Assembly: GCA_003054495.1 (NCBI GenBank) | Contig: CP028514.1 | Coordinates: forward strand, 732,501 to 796,500 | Reading direction: 5' to 3' | DNA: 64,000 nt | DNA from: Carboxydocella thermautotrophica | GTDB lineage: Bacteria > Bacillota > GCA-003054495 > Carboxydocellales > Carboxydocellaceae | Shown: piece after piece, positions 30,492-38,787 of the stretch | How positions within the stretch are numbered: position 1 is the stretch's first letter | Layout: each line of letters starts with the position of its first letter | The notes under the pieces: model-generated | The model's input: the letters and a program-made list of their open reading frames with translations, nothing else | What the model was told of the DNA's origin: nothing | Databases searched by the model: none | Translations under genes and position numbers: made by a program

Positions 30492-32654
30492 ATGGAAGAA
30501 ATTAAGCGCTATATTATCAGGCTGAAGCATAGGGGTTGGCGGAAAAAGGCTAAACTTCTGAATCGTTCGTTGGCGGGGAAAATAATTCATACTTATGAGA
30601 CCCTACCGTATCTGGTGGTGGCATTAAGTTCTGAAGAAGCTAACAGCATACGGGGAGAGGATGGATTAGTGGAAATATTTGAGGACGGGTTGGCTACCAC
30701 ACAGGAGCAACAGGTACCCTGGGGAGTGTCGGTCATCAAAGGGTCCAAGGGCGCAACCCAGTCCGGTATCCGTGGAGAAGGGGTACGAGTGGGTATACTG
30801 GACACTGGCATTGACTTAAATCATCCGGACCTGCGAGTTGCTGGTGGAATAACCTTTGTGGGCAATTCCTTTCAGGATGACAATGGCCACGGTACCCATG
30901 TAGCTGGAATAATTGCAGCACAGGACAATGATCAGGGTGTGGTGGGCGTAGCACCGGGTGTTGAGCTGTTTGCTATTAAAGCACTGAACAGCGCCGGTAA
31001 TGGCTGGTACAGCGATATAGCTGCCGGGCTAGAATGGGCGGTAAAAAACAAGCTTGATATAATTAACCTGAGTTTAGGTGGAAATCAGGATAATGCCTTA
31101 CTGCGGGCAGCGGTGAAAAAGGCGGCTAATGCTGGAATATTGCTGGTGGCGGCAGCAGGCAATTCCGGCAATGAAGAGGGGAGCGGGGATACGGTACTGT
31201 TCCCGGCTAAATATCCAGAAGTGATTGCTGTGGCGGCTATTGACCGACAATGGCAACGAGCGGCTTTTTCCAGTACCGGACCCCAGGTAGAACTGGCTGC
31301 CCCCGGGGTGGAAATACTCAGCACCAATCTCTGGGGAGGATATAGGACAATGAGCGGTACCTCCATGGCTACGCCGCATATTACCGGGCTGGCAGCTCTG
31401 CTGAAATCTGCTCTACCTCAGTTAACAGCCCCAGAGCTCAGGCGGCGGCTGGGGGAAGGAGTAATTGATCTGGGGCCGAAAGGACGGGACTCCTGGTATG
31501 GTTATGGGTTGCCTACCGGGGGGTTAGTTTTGCCGCAAACACAACCTGACAATACGCCACCTCAGCTTTACCTTATGGGCTTGCCGCCTGGTGAACCTGT
31601 TAGCGGTGAAGTAAACCTGGAAATTCTGGCCTTTGATCCCAGTAGAATAAAAGAAGTACAGCTGTTGATTGACCAGATACCAGTGGCCAAATGGACGACA
31701 GCACCTTACCGTTATGCCTGGGATACTCGGAAAGTGCCTGTGGGTGAACACCAGTTAACGGTATATGCGCTTGATGGTATGGGTAACCTGGGAGAACTGA
31801 GGCAAATAGTAAAGGTTGTACCAACGGTAACTATCCTTGAGCCACCGGCGGGAACAGTAGCCAGGCATCAGGTGCGGGTACGGGCTGTGTTTTCACCTAA
31901 TGCAGTGATCGAAGGGGCGGAATTTTATGTAGATGGCATTAAGCGGGAAGAGGCCCGAGTGACAGCTAATGAAGTGGAATTTAGCTGGGACAGCGGTGAG
32001 GTCAGTCAAAGTGGATTATCAGTGCATACCCTGAAAATTATCGGTATTACTGCTACAGGTATGACTGGAACAGGCAGTGTTCAGGTTAAGGTGCGCAATC
32101 CAGTAGTGCAAATTTATGCCCCGGCAGCTGGCAGTGTACTGGGCGGAGATACTGTCGATGTTTTTGTGCAAGCCAGTGACCAGGAAGGAATAGAACGGGT
32201 CGAGATGTTTTGGGACGAAGAACTTATTAGCAGTATAGCTGGTGGCACTCAACCATACCGGTTTGCCTTATCACTTAAGGAGAAAAGGGCGGGAAGCCAT
32301 ATTCTTAAAGCTATTGCCTACACACCAGGGGGCAGACGGGCTATAAGTCCGGCGGTAAAGGTGCAAAAAGGGGTGGAGATCCTGTGGCTCAGTCCCATTC
32401 CGGGGACGAGAATTTGGGGGAAAAAAGAAGTCAAGGTGCGATTCGGTGATCCGGTTAGCCGGGCAGAGCTGCTGGTAAATGATCAGCGGCTGGGAATCAG
32501 ATACCCGAATGGCACGGGTCCGGTAAGTTGGACGCTGGATGCTACAGCGTATCCGGACTTGACGGTATTGGTGCTAAAAGTGCTGGTTCTGGCAGCAGAA
32601 GAACGAATTATCAGCTCAATGATTGTACCATTAACGGTGGACAGCCAGGCATGA
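30492..32654 (+). CDS. leaderless subtilisin-like protease with bacterial Ig-like domains
   Basis: A 720-residue S8 protease without a signal peptide. An N-terminal propeptide-like region of about 75 residues (YIIRLKHRGWRKKAKLLNRS onward) is followed by intact catalytic blocks: LDTGIDLNHPDL (Asp), DDNGHGTHVAGI (His) and MSGTSMATPHITG (Ser). From about residue 350 come three Ig-like modules (TPPQLYLMGLPPGEPVSGEV; ITILEPPAG-type repeats). The absence of a leader resembles intracellular subtilisins, yet Ig-like modules are usual in exported proteins, so location is uncertain. Its first 350 residues are closely similar to the product at 35792. ATG 30492 follows TGGGAGGC. Confidence 0.85.
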   Translation: MEEIKRYIIRLKHRGWRKKAKLLNRSLAGKIIHTYETLPYLVVALSSEEANSIRGEDGLVEIFEDGLATTQEQQVPWGVSVIKGSKGATQSGIRGEGVRVGILDTGIDLNHPDLRVAGGITFVGNSFQDDNGHGTHVAGIIAAQDNDQGVVGVAPGVELFAIKALNSAGNGWYSDIAAGLEWAVKNKLDIINLSLGGNQDNALLRAAVKKAANAGILLVAAAGNSGNEEGSGDTVLFPAKYPEVIAVAAIDRQWQRAAFSSTGPQVELAAPGVEILSTNLWGGYRTMSGTSMATPHITGLAALLKSALPQLTAPELRRRLGEGVIDLGPKGRDSWYGYGLPTGGLVLPQTQPDNTPPQLYLMGLPPGEPVSGEVNLEILAFDPSRIKEVQLLIDQIPVAKWTTAPYRYAWDTRKVPVGEHQLTVYALDGMGNLGELRQIVKVVPTVTILEPPAGTVARHQVRVRAVFSPNAVIEGAEFYVDGIKREEARVTANEVEFSWDSGEVSQSGLSVHTLKIIGITATGMTGTGSVQVKVRNPVVQIYAPAAGSVLGGDTVDVFVQASDQEGIERVEMFWDEELISSIAGGTQPYRFALSLKEKRAGSHILKAIAYTPGGRRAISPAVKVQKGVEILWLSPIPGTRIWGKKEVKVRFGDPVSRAELLVNDQRLGIRYPNGTGPVSWTLDATAYPDLTVLVLKVLVLAAEERIISSMIVPLTVDSQA

Positions 32655-32786
32655 AAAAAACGCAAGTTGCAGGTTTTTGTCGAAATATGACTAAAAATAT
32701 TTGCTTAACCAGAGCAGGAAAATCAAAACAAATATAGAAAAAGAAATTTATTGTATAGAATATTCTGCAGAAAGGGGCTGAAAAGT
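32655..32786 (+). promoter_or_regulatory. upstream region of the SGNH-SLH gene with a Spo0A box
   Basis: An exact TGTCGAA lies at 32678-32684. The next bases, with AAAAATATTTGCTTAAC, also occur almost identically upstream of the large subtilase gene (23936-23952), so the two upstream regions share about 25 bases. No clear terminator for the preceding subtilase gene was seen. Confidence 0.5.
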
Positions 32787-34514
32787 TTGCATAAAAAAAT
32801 AATTTCCGTCATTTGCGTCCTATTCTTGCTGTTGACGGAATTTTTTCCTGCGCGGCAGGCAGGGGCAGCTGAAGACAAGGCTGGTGTGGGCTATGTGGCC
32901 CTGGGGGATTCGCTGGCCCTGGGTGTAGGCAGCTCTAAAAGTTATGTCCAGAGATTTTACGAGCAAATAAAAGACAGGCGGGGCGTCAAGGAATTGACCC
33001 TGATCGCAGAAGAACAGGCTACCAGCAGGGATCTGCTCCGGTTTGTTACCGATCCGGCCAATCGGGAAGCGATCAAAAAGGCCAGGGTGATTACCATCTG
33101 GTTTGGCGCCCATGATTTCATGCAGGCAGTGAGACGCAATCCCCACAATTACCGGCAGGCCGGGAATGAGTTGAAAGAGAACTTGATTACTGCGGTGCAA
33201 TTAATAAGGTCTATTAATACCGGTAAGGACACTACCATCTATCTGCTCAACTTCTACAACCCGGCACCCGGAGAAAAAGTTCCAGGGGTGAGAGCTACCG
33301 ACCCGGCAGAGAAAAAGTATGAAGCCTTTGATTTGTTGATTCCTTACCTGAATGGTTTTATTGCTGATGCCGTGAAACAGGTCAACAGTGACCCCTATAT
33401 GCCTCCTGTGGTGATTGTGGATGTGTTCAAGTCCCTGCAGGAGCTGGGGGTGGCCAAATATCTTGGCAAAGGAAAGGATCCCATTTATCAGGACTATAAT
33501 AATGCTCATCTCTCCGATGCCGGGCACCAGGCAGTAGCTGAGGCACTGTTTAAAGCGCCGGTCAGTATCCGGCCGGGCAGGCCGCTGGCTCCTTCCCGGG
33601 TGGAGGAGTTTTCCCTGCCGACTAACGGGGCAGCAGTAAGTGCAGACCAGGGGCGCCTGGCAGTGGATTTCGGCAATGCCAGCTTGCCGGCCAATGCCTT
33701 GCTGTATGTTAAGACCTATGAAGAGCCTCCTTTTATCGTTAGGGGAGAATTGTTAAGTCCGGTTTATGATCTGGTTCTGTCCTTCAAGCCGCCACAAGCA
33801 TTCAAAATTAGTTTGAAGCTAGATCAGAATAAAGTCAAGAATTGGAAAAATGTTTATGTTTTCGAATTTAAAGGCAATGGGCAAAAACTGAAAGTGCGGC
33901 AACAGAGCGCTGATACTACCAGGGGGACGATCACAGCAGTTGTTAAAAGGGGCGGTTTATATGGAGTAGTAGCTGTGAAAAACAGTTTCCCCGATACTGC
34001 TAAACACTGGGCCAGAGGGGAGATCGAAAAAATCGCCGGGTTGGCCGTAATCGATGGAGATGAGCAGGGATACTTCCGGCCAGAGCGGCCGGTTACCCGG
34101 GCAGAAGCGGCTAAAATGCTGGTGGAGGCTACAGGAGTAGAAGTTGAGGATAATACCGCTGCCACCTTTAGCGATGTACAAAGCTCAGCCTGGTATGCGT
34201 CCTATGTGGCAGCAGCAGCTAAAGCCGGACTGATGCAGGGGTATCAGGGCAAGTTTCGGCCAGGGGATAAGTTAACCCGGCAGGAGCTGGCAGTGATCCT
34301 GGAACGGGCTTATGGGAGCAAAATCAAGGGCGGAAATGGCGGTAAGCTGGAGAGCTACAGCGACCGGCAGCAGGTAGCCACCTGGGCGCAGGGAGCAGTG
34401 AACAAACTGGTGGAAGCCGGCATCCTGAAAGGACGGAAAAAAGATAAACTGGCTCCGGCAGGAGTGACGACAAGAGCTGAACTGGCAGCATTGCTGGCCA
34501 GATTGATGTCATAA
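32787..34514 (+). CDS. SGNH/GDSL hydrolase with three SLH repeats
   Basis: A 575-residue exported protein. TTG 32787 is chosen over the upstream ATG 32751 because AAAGGGG lies at the right distance and the product then starts with a normal signal peptide (HKKIISVICVLFLLLTEFF). The catalytic domain has block I ALGDSLALGVG (Ser), block III-like WFGAHDFMQ, and block V LSDAGHQAVAEAL (Asp/His), so it is an esterase/lipase-type enzyme, perhaps acting on cell-wall or polysaccharide acyl groups (inference). After a beta-rich linker, three SLH repeats run from about residue 400 to the end. The catalytic Asn of block III is replaced by or close to His-Asp, which should be checked. Confidence 0.85.
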   Translation: MHKKIISVICVLFLLLTEFFPARQAGAAEDKAGVGYVALGDSLALGVGSSKSYVQRFYEQIKDRRGVKELTLIAEEQATSRDLLRFVTDPANREAIKKARVITIWFGAHDFMQAVRRNPHNYRQAGNELKENLITAVQLIRSINTGKDTTIYLLNFYNPAPGEKVPGVRATDPAEKKYEAFDLLIPYLNGFIADAVKQVNSDPYMPPVVIVDVFKSLQELGVAKYLGKGKDPIYQDYNNAHLSDAGHQAVAEALFKAPVSIRPGRPLAPSRVEEFSLPTNGAAVSADQGRLAVDFGNASLPANALLYVKTYEEPPFIVRGELLSPVYDLVLSFKPPQAFKISLKLDQNKVKNWKNVYVFEFKGNGQKLKVRQQSADTTRGTITAVVKRGGLYGVVAVKNSFPDTAKHWARGEIEKIAGLAVIDGDEQGYFRPERPVTRAEAAKMLVEATGVEVEDNTAATFSDVQSSAWYASYVAAAAKAGLMQGYQGKFRPGDKLTRQELAVILERAYGSKIKGGNGGKLESYSDRQQVATWAQGAVNKLVEAGILKGRKKDKLAPAGVTTRAELAALLARLMS

Positions 34515-34518
34515 GGGA

Positions 34519-34556
34519 AAAAGCGGTACCAGGCCGTAAGGCGAGGTACCGCTTTT
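34519..34556. terminator. bidirectional terminator between convergent genes
   Basis: AAAAGCGGTACC at 34519-34530 is the exact reverse complement of GGTACCGCTTTT at 34545-34556, giving a T-run in both directions. Confidence 0.85.
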
Positions 34557-34561
34557 GCAGT

Positions 34562-35440
34562 TTATCGGTATTCTTCCGCCCGGTGGTAGCGGTAGAACTG
34601 GCTGTAGGACATGGAGAAGTAGAGGGTTTGGGCACGAGGGATAAATCGGTTGCCCGCCAGGTAACCGGCATCCCAGGTAGGGTCCAGGGGTTGCCATTTG
34701 CCGTCCAGCAGGACTTCGGCCCAGGCGTGTTCGTACCAGATGCGGTCATAGGCTTGTCCAACCACGACTCGGGCAGGCAGGCTGGCAGCGCGCAGGAGAG
34801 CTACCGTCAGGTTGGCGTAGTCCAGACAGAGGCCCTTGCGGCTGGCCAGAGTGGCCAGGGCACCGGAACCGGGACCGTAAAGTTGCTGGCTGCTGAGGCG
34901 AGCAGCATCATAGGCGATGTTTCTGGTGACCCAGCGGTAGATATTATAGGCTTTTTGTCTGGCGCCAGCGTTTTTGCCAGCCAGATCCTGAGCCAGTTTA
35001 CGCACAACGGGATGGTCGCTTTCCACGCCACTGCCAGGCAGGAGATAACGTCGGTCCGGCAAGTCGATAGCTTCCAGACGTGCTTCAGCCTCGATCTGGT
35101 AGAGGAAATTAGCACCGGCCGGGAGATAAACGGTCAGGTAATACTGGCCGCTGCCAAAGCGCAACCAGAAGGAACCATTGATAGCACCGTTACGAACCGG
35201 GAAGTAATAGGCGGCGCGGTCATCGCCGCGACGGATTTCCACCAGTACCTGTCCGGCAGGCAAGTTCTGACCCTGAATCAGCAATTGTCCCGGCTGGGCG
35301 GGATTGATTTTTACCTTCACCAATTCGGAAGTTAAGGGATCCAGCCACCTGACACCAGGCTGGGCAGCTGCCCAGGCCGGCACTGCGGCTATTAGCCCGA
35401 GCAGAAACAGGAGAATCAGACTCACGCTTCGCTTCCTCAT
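34562..35440 (-). CDS. secreted transglutaminase-like protein
   Basis: A 292-residue exported protein. The frame is open to 35518, but ATG 35440 gives a good signal peptide (MRKRSVSLILLFLLGLIAAV, cleavage after AWA). A beta module of about 100 residues is followed by a transglutaminase-like core with the full triad: Cys in SRKGLCLDYANLTVALLRA (near 203), His in YEHAWAEVLLDGKW (near 239) and Asp in PLDPTWDAGY (near 253). Such proteins act as proteases, cross-linkers or peptide-bond hydrolases at the cell surface. Expression is controlled by the c-di-GMP-I riboswitch upstream. The ribosome site is weak (TGGGGGCG). Confidence 0.85.
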   Translation of the reverse strand: MRKRSVSLILLFLLGLIAAVPAWAAAQPGVRWLDPLTSELVKVKINPAQPGQLLIQGQNLPAGQVLVEIRRGDDRAAYYFPVRNGAINGSFWLRFGSGQYYLTVYLPAGANFLYQIEAEARLEAIDLPDRRYLLPGSGVESDHPVVRKLAQDLAGKNAGARQKAYNIYRWVTRNIAYDAARLSSQQLYGPGSGALATLASRKGLCLDYANLTVALLRAASLPARVVVGQAYDRIWYEHAWAEVLLDGKWQPLDPTWDAGYLAGNRFIPRAQTLYFSMSYSQFYRYHRAEEYR

Positions 35441-35503
35441 AAAATATCGCCCCCAGCGGGAAGGGAAAGCCGGGGGCGCGTACAGTAAAGGGTGGGAAAG
35501 AAA

Positions 35504-35532
35504 CAGCCTGCTTTCCACTGGAAAGCAGGCTG
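35504..35532 (-). terminator. riboswitch-controlled terminator
   Basis: On the minus strand CAGCCTGCTTTCC (35532-35520) pairs perfectly with GGAAAGCAGGCTG (35516-35504), then TTTCTTT. The 5' arm, extended to GAGCAGCCTG, is also complementary to CAGGCTGCTC at the 3' end of the aptamer, giving an alternative antiterminator. Confidence 0.88.
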
Positions 35533-35570
35533 CTCAAAATGGCTATAGATGCCATTACCCTTTGCCATAT

Positions 35571-35660
35571 GAGCAGCCTGGCAATCATAGTTCCCAACGG
35601 GAACCTTAGACCCATGGCTTTGCGCCCCAGGCTTTCGCCTGGTTTGCCCGTTGTCTTCTG
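35571..35660 (-). promoter_or_regulatory. cyclic di-GMP-I (GEMM) riboswitch
   Basis: The minus strand carries GGGCAAACC, a GAAA-capped stem (CCAGGC/GCCTGG), GCAAAGCCATGGGTCTAAGG at 35623-35604, a second short hairpin (TTCCCGTTGGGAA), and ATGATTGCCAGGCTGC. These are the conserved features of GEMM-I, including the GAAA tetraloop and the CTAAGG stretch near its receptor. The aptamer sits 130 bases upstream of the transglutaminase-like gene with an intrinsic terminator between them. Ligand identity follows from the class; on/off direction is inferred from the terminator pairing only. Confidence 0.92.
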
Positions 35661-35679
35661 TTCTTACCCAATATATTCG

Positions 35680-35710
35680 GGGTTAAATGGAAAAATCCTG
35701 CCTCTAGCAA
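35680..35710 (-). promoter_or_regulatory. possible sigma-H-like promoter of the riboswitch transcript
   Basis: On the minus strand GCAGGATTT is followed after 14 bases by GAATAT, close to the sigma-H pattern (AGGA-type -35, GAAT -10). A TATATT that could serve sigma-A overlaps the same place. Tentative. Confidence 0.3.
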
Positions 35711-35739
35711 GAAGTTCTAATTTAATAGAAAAATCGCCA

Positions 35740-35764
35740 ATTTAACGACAGCGGAATATAATGC
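35740..35764 (+). promoter_or_regulatory. promoter block shared with the first leaderless subtilase
   Basis: TTTAACGACAGCGGAATATA is the second copy of the block at 30438-30462 and sits the same distance before its gene. TATAAT could be the -10. Confidence 0.45.
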
Positions 35765-35791
35765 AACAAAAAGACAGAGGAGGCAAACCGG

Positions 35792-36853
35792 ATGGAAGGC
35801 AAGAAGCGTTATATTCTCAAACTGGAAGAACGTTACTGGCGACGGCGGCGTGAAGGCTTACTGCGCTCTCTTTCCGGCAAGATAGTCCGCAGTTTTGAAA
35901 CTATGCCTTATCTGGTAATTGAACTGAACCAGACTGAAGTTGAGCAGATACGGAACCTGCGCGGGGTAATGGAAGTTTTTGAAGATGAACAGGCCACCAC
36001 CCAGGAACAGCAAATACCCTGGGGGGTGGCGGTGCTGGCAGGCCCGCAGGTGGCGAGCCAGCTGGGGGTCAATGGTTCAGGAGTAAGGGTAGGGGTGCTG
36101 GATACAGGAATTGATTTACAGCATCCTGATTTGAAGGTGGCCGGAGGGATTGCGCTGACAGGGGACAGCTTCCAGGATGATAATGGTCATGGCACCCATG
36201 TGGCCGGAATAATAGCGGCTCAGGACAATAGCCAAGGGGTAGTCGGGATTGCCCCGGGGGTCGAGTTGTTTGCCATCAAGGCCCTGAACAGTGCGGGGAG
36301 CGGCTGGTACAGTGATATAGCGGCTGGTCTGGAGTGGGCGATCAAAAACCGGCTGGATATAGTCAACCTGAGCCTGGGAGGAAAACAGAACAATCCCCTT
36401 TTGCGGTATGCGGTGAAAAGAGCAGCCAGAGCGGGAATCCTGCTAATGGCTGCGGCGGGCAATGCTGGGAACGAAGAAGGAAAAGGGGATACCGTTCTCT
36501 ATCCGGCCAGGTATCCGGAAGTGATGGCCGTAGGAGCGATTGACCGTCAGTGGCAACGGGCTCCCTTTTCCAGCACTGGCCCGGCCCTGGATCTGGTAGC
36601 GCCGGGGGTGGAGATTCTCAGTACTATACCGGGGGGAGATTATAAGGTGATGAGCGGAACATCGATGGCCAGTCCCCATATCACCGGGCTGGCAGCCTTA
36701 TTGAAATCCGCCTATCCCAGGCTGAAAGCGAAAGAGATCAGGCAACGGCTGACAGCTGGTGCAATTGATCTGGGCAGTAAAGGATGGGACAGCTGGTATG
36801 GCTATGGGCTGCCCACTGGCATCCAGGTTCTGGGCAAAAGAAAACCCCGCTAA
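35792..36853 (+). CDS. leaderless subtilisin-like protease, compact form
   Basis: A 353-residue S8 protease without a signal peptide, consisting only of a propeptide-like segment (YILKLEERYWRRRREGLLRS) and the catalytic domain. The triad blocks are LDTGIDLQHPDL, DDNGHGTHVAGI and MSGTSMASPHITG. It matches the first half of the 720-residue paralogue almost throughout, including the TTQEQQ-PWGV junction that may be the propeptide cleavage region. Size and lack of leader resemble intracellular subtilisins of Bacillus. ATG 35792 follows AGAGGAGGC. Its stop lies in the loop of a terminator hairpin. Confidence 0.88.
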   Translation: MEGKKRYILKLEERYWRRRREGLLRSLSGKIVRSFETMPYLVIELNQTEVEQIRNLRGVMEVFEDEQATTQEQQIPWGVAVLAGPQVASQLGVNGSGVRVGVLDTGIDLQHPDLKVAGGIALTGDSFQDDNGHGTHVAGIIAAQDNSQGVVGIAPGVELFAIKALNSAGSGWYSDIAAGLEWAIKNRLDIVNLSLGGKQNNPLLRYAVKRAARAGILLMAAAGNAGNEEGKGDTVLYPARYPEVMAVGAIDRQWQRAPFSSTGPALDLVAPGVEILSTIPGGDYKVMSGTSMASPHITGLAALLKSAYPRLKAKEIRQRLTAGAIDLGSKGWDSWYGYGLPTGIQVLGKRKPR

Positions 36854-36863
36854 GCGGGGTTTT
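36841..36863. terminator. compact bidirectional terminator enclosing a stop codon
   Basis: AAAACCCCGC (36841-36850) and GCGGGGTTTT (36854-36863) form a perfect 10-bp stem with the TAA stop of the protease gene as its three-base loop. The convergent minus-strand gene ends at the same place. Confidence 0.85.
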
Positions 36864-37879
36864 CAGTTTGCGGCCAGCAATCTTTGCAGACCGGCCAGGG
36901 TGTCACTGACCAGCAGGGCCAGGGGTTTGCTGAGGGTCTGGATTTGCTGCTGGGGTGGTAAAGTGGTCAGGGGTTTTTGCAGTAATAGTTTTTGCTCTGC
37001 TTCTGGCAAGCGATAGAATTCGTAGAGGAAGCGGGCAGCCAGCTCATTGCGATTCCAGCCCACCAGTTTGTTGACGATGATCACAGTCAGTTGCTCTCGA
37101 CCGGTATCAGGGGTGAGGTCCGGCAAAAGGGCCTGGATTTGCGCATCAGGAACGGTTTTGAGTTGAGCTAGCACCATCTGATCCAGCTGGGCCCGGCTCA
37201 GCTGCTTGGCCTGGCTGGCCAGGGCCAGAGCCACCGTTTCCGCACCGGTAGTACCGGGTTGCCGGGCCTGCAGCTGGGCGACAGGAGCGACCGGTTTCTG
37301 GTTAACCGGGGCGGGAGCCGGCGGGGCTGGTGTGGCTTTTTTGGCAGCCGCCTCTTTGATTTGTTCCTCCAGCTCCTGCCATTGCTCCACACTGAGCAGG
37401 CCCTTGTCCACAAATTGCAGTAACTGGGCCTGAGACAAGCCTCCCTGCTGATAGAGGGGCAGTAAATCCGAGGTAGTAAGCCGGCCCTGGGTTAAGAGCA
37501 ACTGAAAGGTATCGAAGTTTTCCCCGTTGATTTTCCCTCTGGCTACAGCCTGCAATTCTCGCATGCGCTGCCGGGCCTGTCGGGTCTGTTCTGCCAGGGT
37601 TATTACTTCAGGATGGTCGACAGTGCTGGCCGCCTGGGCTGAGGCCAGAGCGGGCCCGCGAAAGTTTTTGTAGTAGTTGAGCCAGTGGGGATCGGTGGAC
37701 CATTCGCTTTTATACTGGTACCAGTATACTGCGGTTGACAACCAAAAGCAGGCGGTAAGCCCCAGAGAAATCAGGGTTGGGCGGATTTTGCGCCTTTCCA
37801 GTAAGAGCAGGCTGAGGATGAAAGCTATTAATGATAGGACAACCAGAGTCAAGAAAATATATAAGGACAACAGTCTCAC
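36863..37879 (-). CDS. membrane-anchored protein of unknown function
   Basis: A 338-residue protein with two hydrophobic segments near the N-terminus (about residues 5-28 and 38-55) and the rest predicted soluble. The soluble part is rich in Gln, Ala and Leu, with helical stretches, SHOCT-like short helices (TSDLLPLYQQGGLSQAQLLQFVDKG) and a Pro-Ala linker near residues 190-210. I do not recognise a family. GTG 37879 has a poor ribosome site; a TTG at 37870 just after GGGGTGAG is an alternative. It is divergent from the exopolysaccharide operon and shares the Spo0A-box region. Confidence 0.65.
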   Translation of the reverse strand: MRLLSLYIFLTLVVLSLIAFILSLLLLERRKIRPTLISLGLTACFWLSTAVYWYQYKSEWSTDPHWLNYYKNFRGPALASAQAASTVDHPEVITLAEQTRQARQRMRELQAVARGKINGENFDTFQLLLTQGRLTTSDLLPLYQQGGLSQAQLLQFVDKGLLSVEQWQELEEQIKEAAAKKATPAPPAPAPVNQKPVAPVAQLQARQPGTTGAETVALALASQAKQLSRAQLDQMVLAQLKTVPDAQIQALLPDLTPDTGREQLTVIIVNKLVGWNRNELAARFLYEFYRLPEAEQKLLLQKPLTTLPPQQQIQTLSKPLALLVSDTLAGLQRLLAAN

Positions 37880-37930
37880 CCCGATTTATGTTTATATATT
37901 CAAATTTTAACATAAAGCGAAGATATTATA

Positions 37931-38058
37931 TGTCGAAATATGATAGAGAAAAGAAGGAAAACTGAAAAATTTTCGACAAAAAACGAGAAAATTTGTCGAT
38001 AAAAAAATAGAATTGCATACACAATTCGACATAAAATCAGGGGGGATTTAGTTATAAT
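37931..38058 (+). promoter_or_regulatory. exopolysaccharide operon control region with Spo0A-box cluster
   Basis: Three exact Spo0A boxes are present: TGTCGAA at 37931-37937, TTCGACA at 37972-37978 and TTCGACA at 38025-38031; TGTCGAT at 37994-38000 is one base off. A perfect TATAAT lies at 38053-38058. Taking TTCGAC (38025) as a -35-like element leaves a 22-base spacer, as in the Spo0A-activated spoIIG promoter of Bacillus. Confidence 0.65.
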
Positions 38059-38102
38059 AAAAAATGATAAAAATGATTTTAAATAAACGAGGAGGCATGA
38101 CA

Positions 38103-38777
38103 GTGCAGCTGGAAGAGGAAATTGACCTGCGCGAGCTGGGGCAAATACTGTGGAAACACAAATTGCTTTTAATCGTAATCCCTCTGATTGCGGTAATAAC
38201 CAGCGGGATTCTCAGTTTTTTTGTGTTGCCACCGGTATATGAGGCATCAGCGACCTTACTGGTTAATAAAGGTGGCCAGAAATTGATTCGGGATGACTAT
38301 ACCAGCTTGCTAGCTGCCAAGGAGCTGGTGAAAACCTATAACGAAATTGTGAAAAGCCGCACAGTGGCGGAAAAAGTGGCCCAGAATCTGGGCGGGGAAC
38401 TGAAACCGGAAGAAATCCAGGAGATGCTGAAAGTTAGTTTGCTGAAGGATACCATCATGCTGACCATCAGTGCCGAGGATACCAACCAGGAACGGGTGGC
38501 TCATCTGGTGAATACTGTCGCCTATGTTTTTGCCGATCAGATCAAGGATATGATGGCGGTAGACAATGTGAAGGTGGTTGACCCGGCGGTACGGCCGGAA
38601 AAACCCATCAAGCCGAAAAAGGCGCTGAATATGGCTATGGCTCTGGTACTGGGGTTAATGGTAGCTGCGGGCTTGATCTTCTTGCTGGAATTCCTGGATG
38701 ACAGTCTCAAGACACCGGAAGATGTAGAAAAATATCTGGAAATCCCAGTGCTGGGCATCATTCCCCGCCGGGATTAA
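38103..38777 (+). CDS. Wzz/YveK-type chain-length determinant, BY-kinase activator
   Basis: A 224-residue inner-membrane protein with a Wzz domain: IDLRELGQILWKHKLLLIVI around the first membrane helix, an outer segment, then the PEKPIKPKKALNMAMALVLG proline motif leading into the second helix. Such proteins set polysaccharide chain length and activate the tyrosine kinase encoded next. GTG 38103 is chosen because the GGAGG at 38091-38095 is too close to ATG 38097 and far from ATG 38064. First gene of the exopolysaccharide operon. Confidence 0.88.
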   Translation: MQLEEEIDLRELGQILWKHKLLLIVIPLIAVITSGILSFFVLPPVYEASATLLVNKGGQKLIRDDYTSLLAAKELVKTYNEIVKSRTVAEKVAQNLGGELKPEEIQEMLKVSLLKDTIMLTISAEDTNQERVAHLVNTVAYVFADQIKDMMAVDNVKVVDPAVRPEKPIKPKKALNMAMALVLGLMVAAGLIFLLEFLDDSLKTPEDVEKYLEIPVLGIIPRRD

Positions 38778-38787
38778 GGGAGGGCAG

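Noticed and set aside
34583-35335. 250-residue plus-strand frame opposite the transglutaminase-like gene
   Set aside because: The minus-strand product has a signal peptide, an intact catalytic triad and a riboswitch in front of it; the plus-strand frame has none of these.
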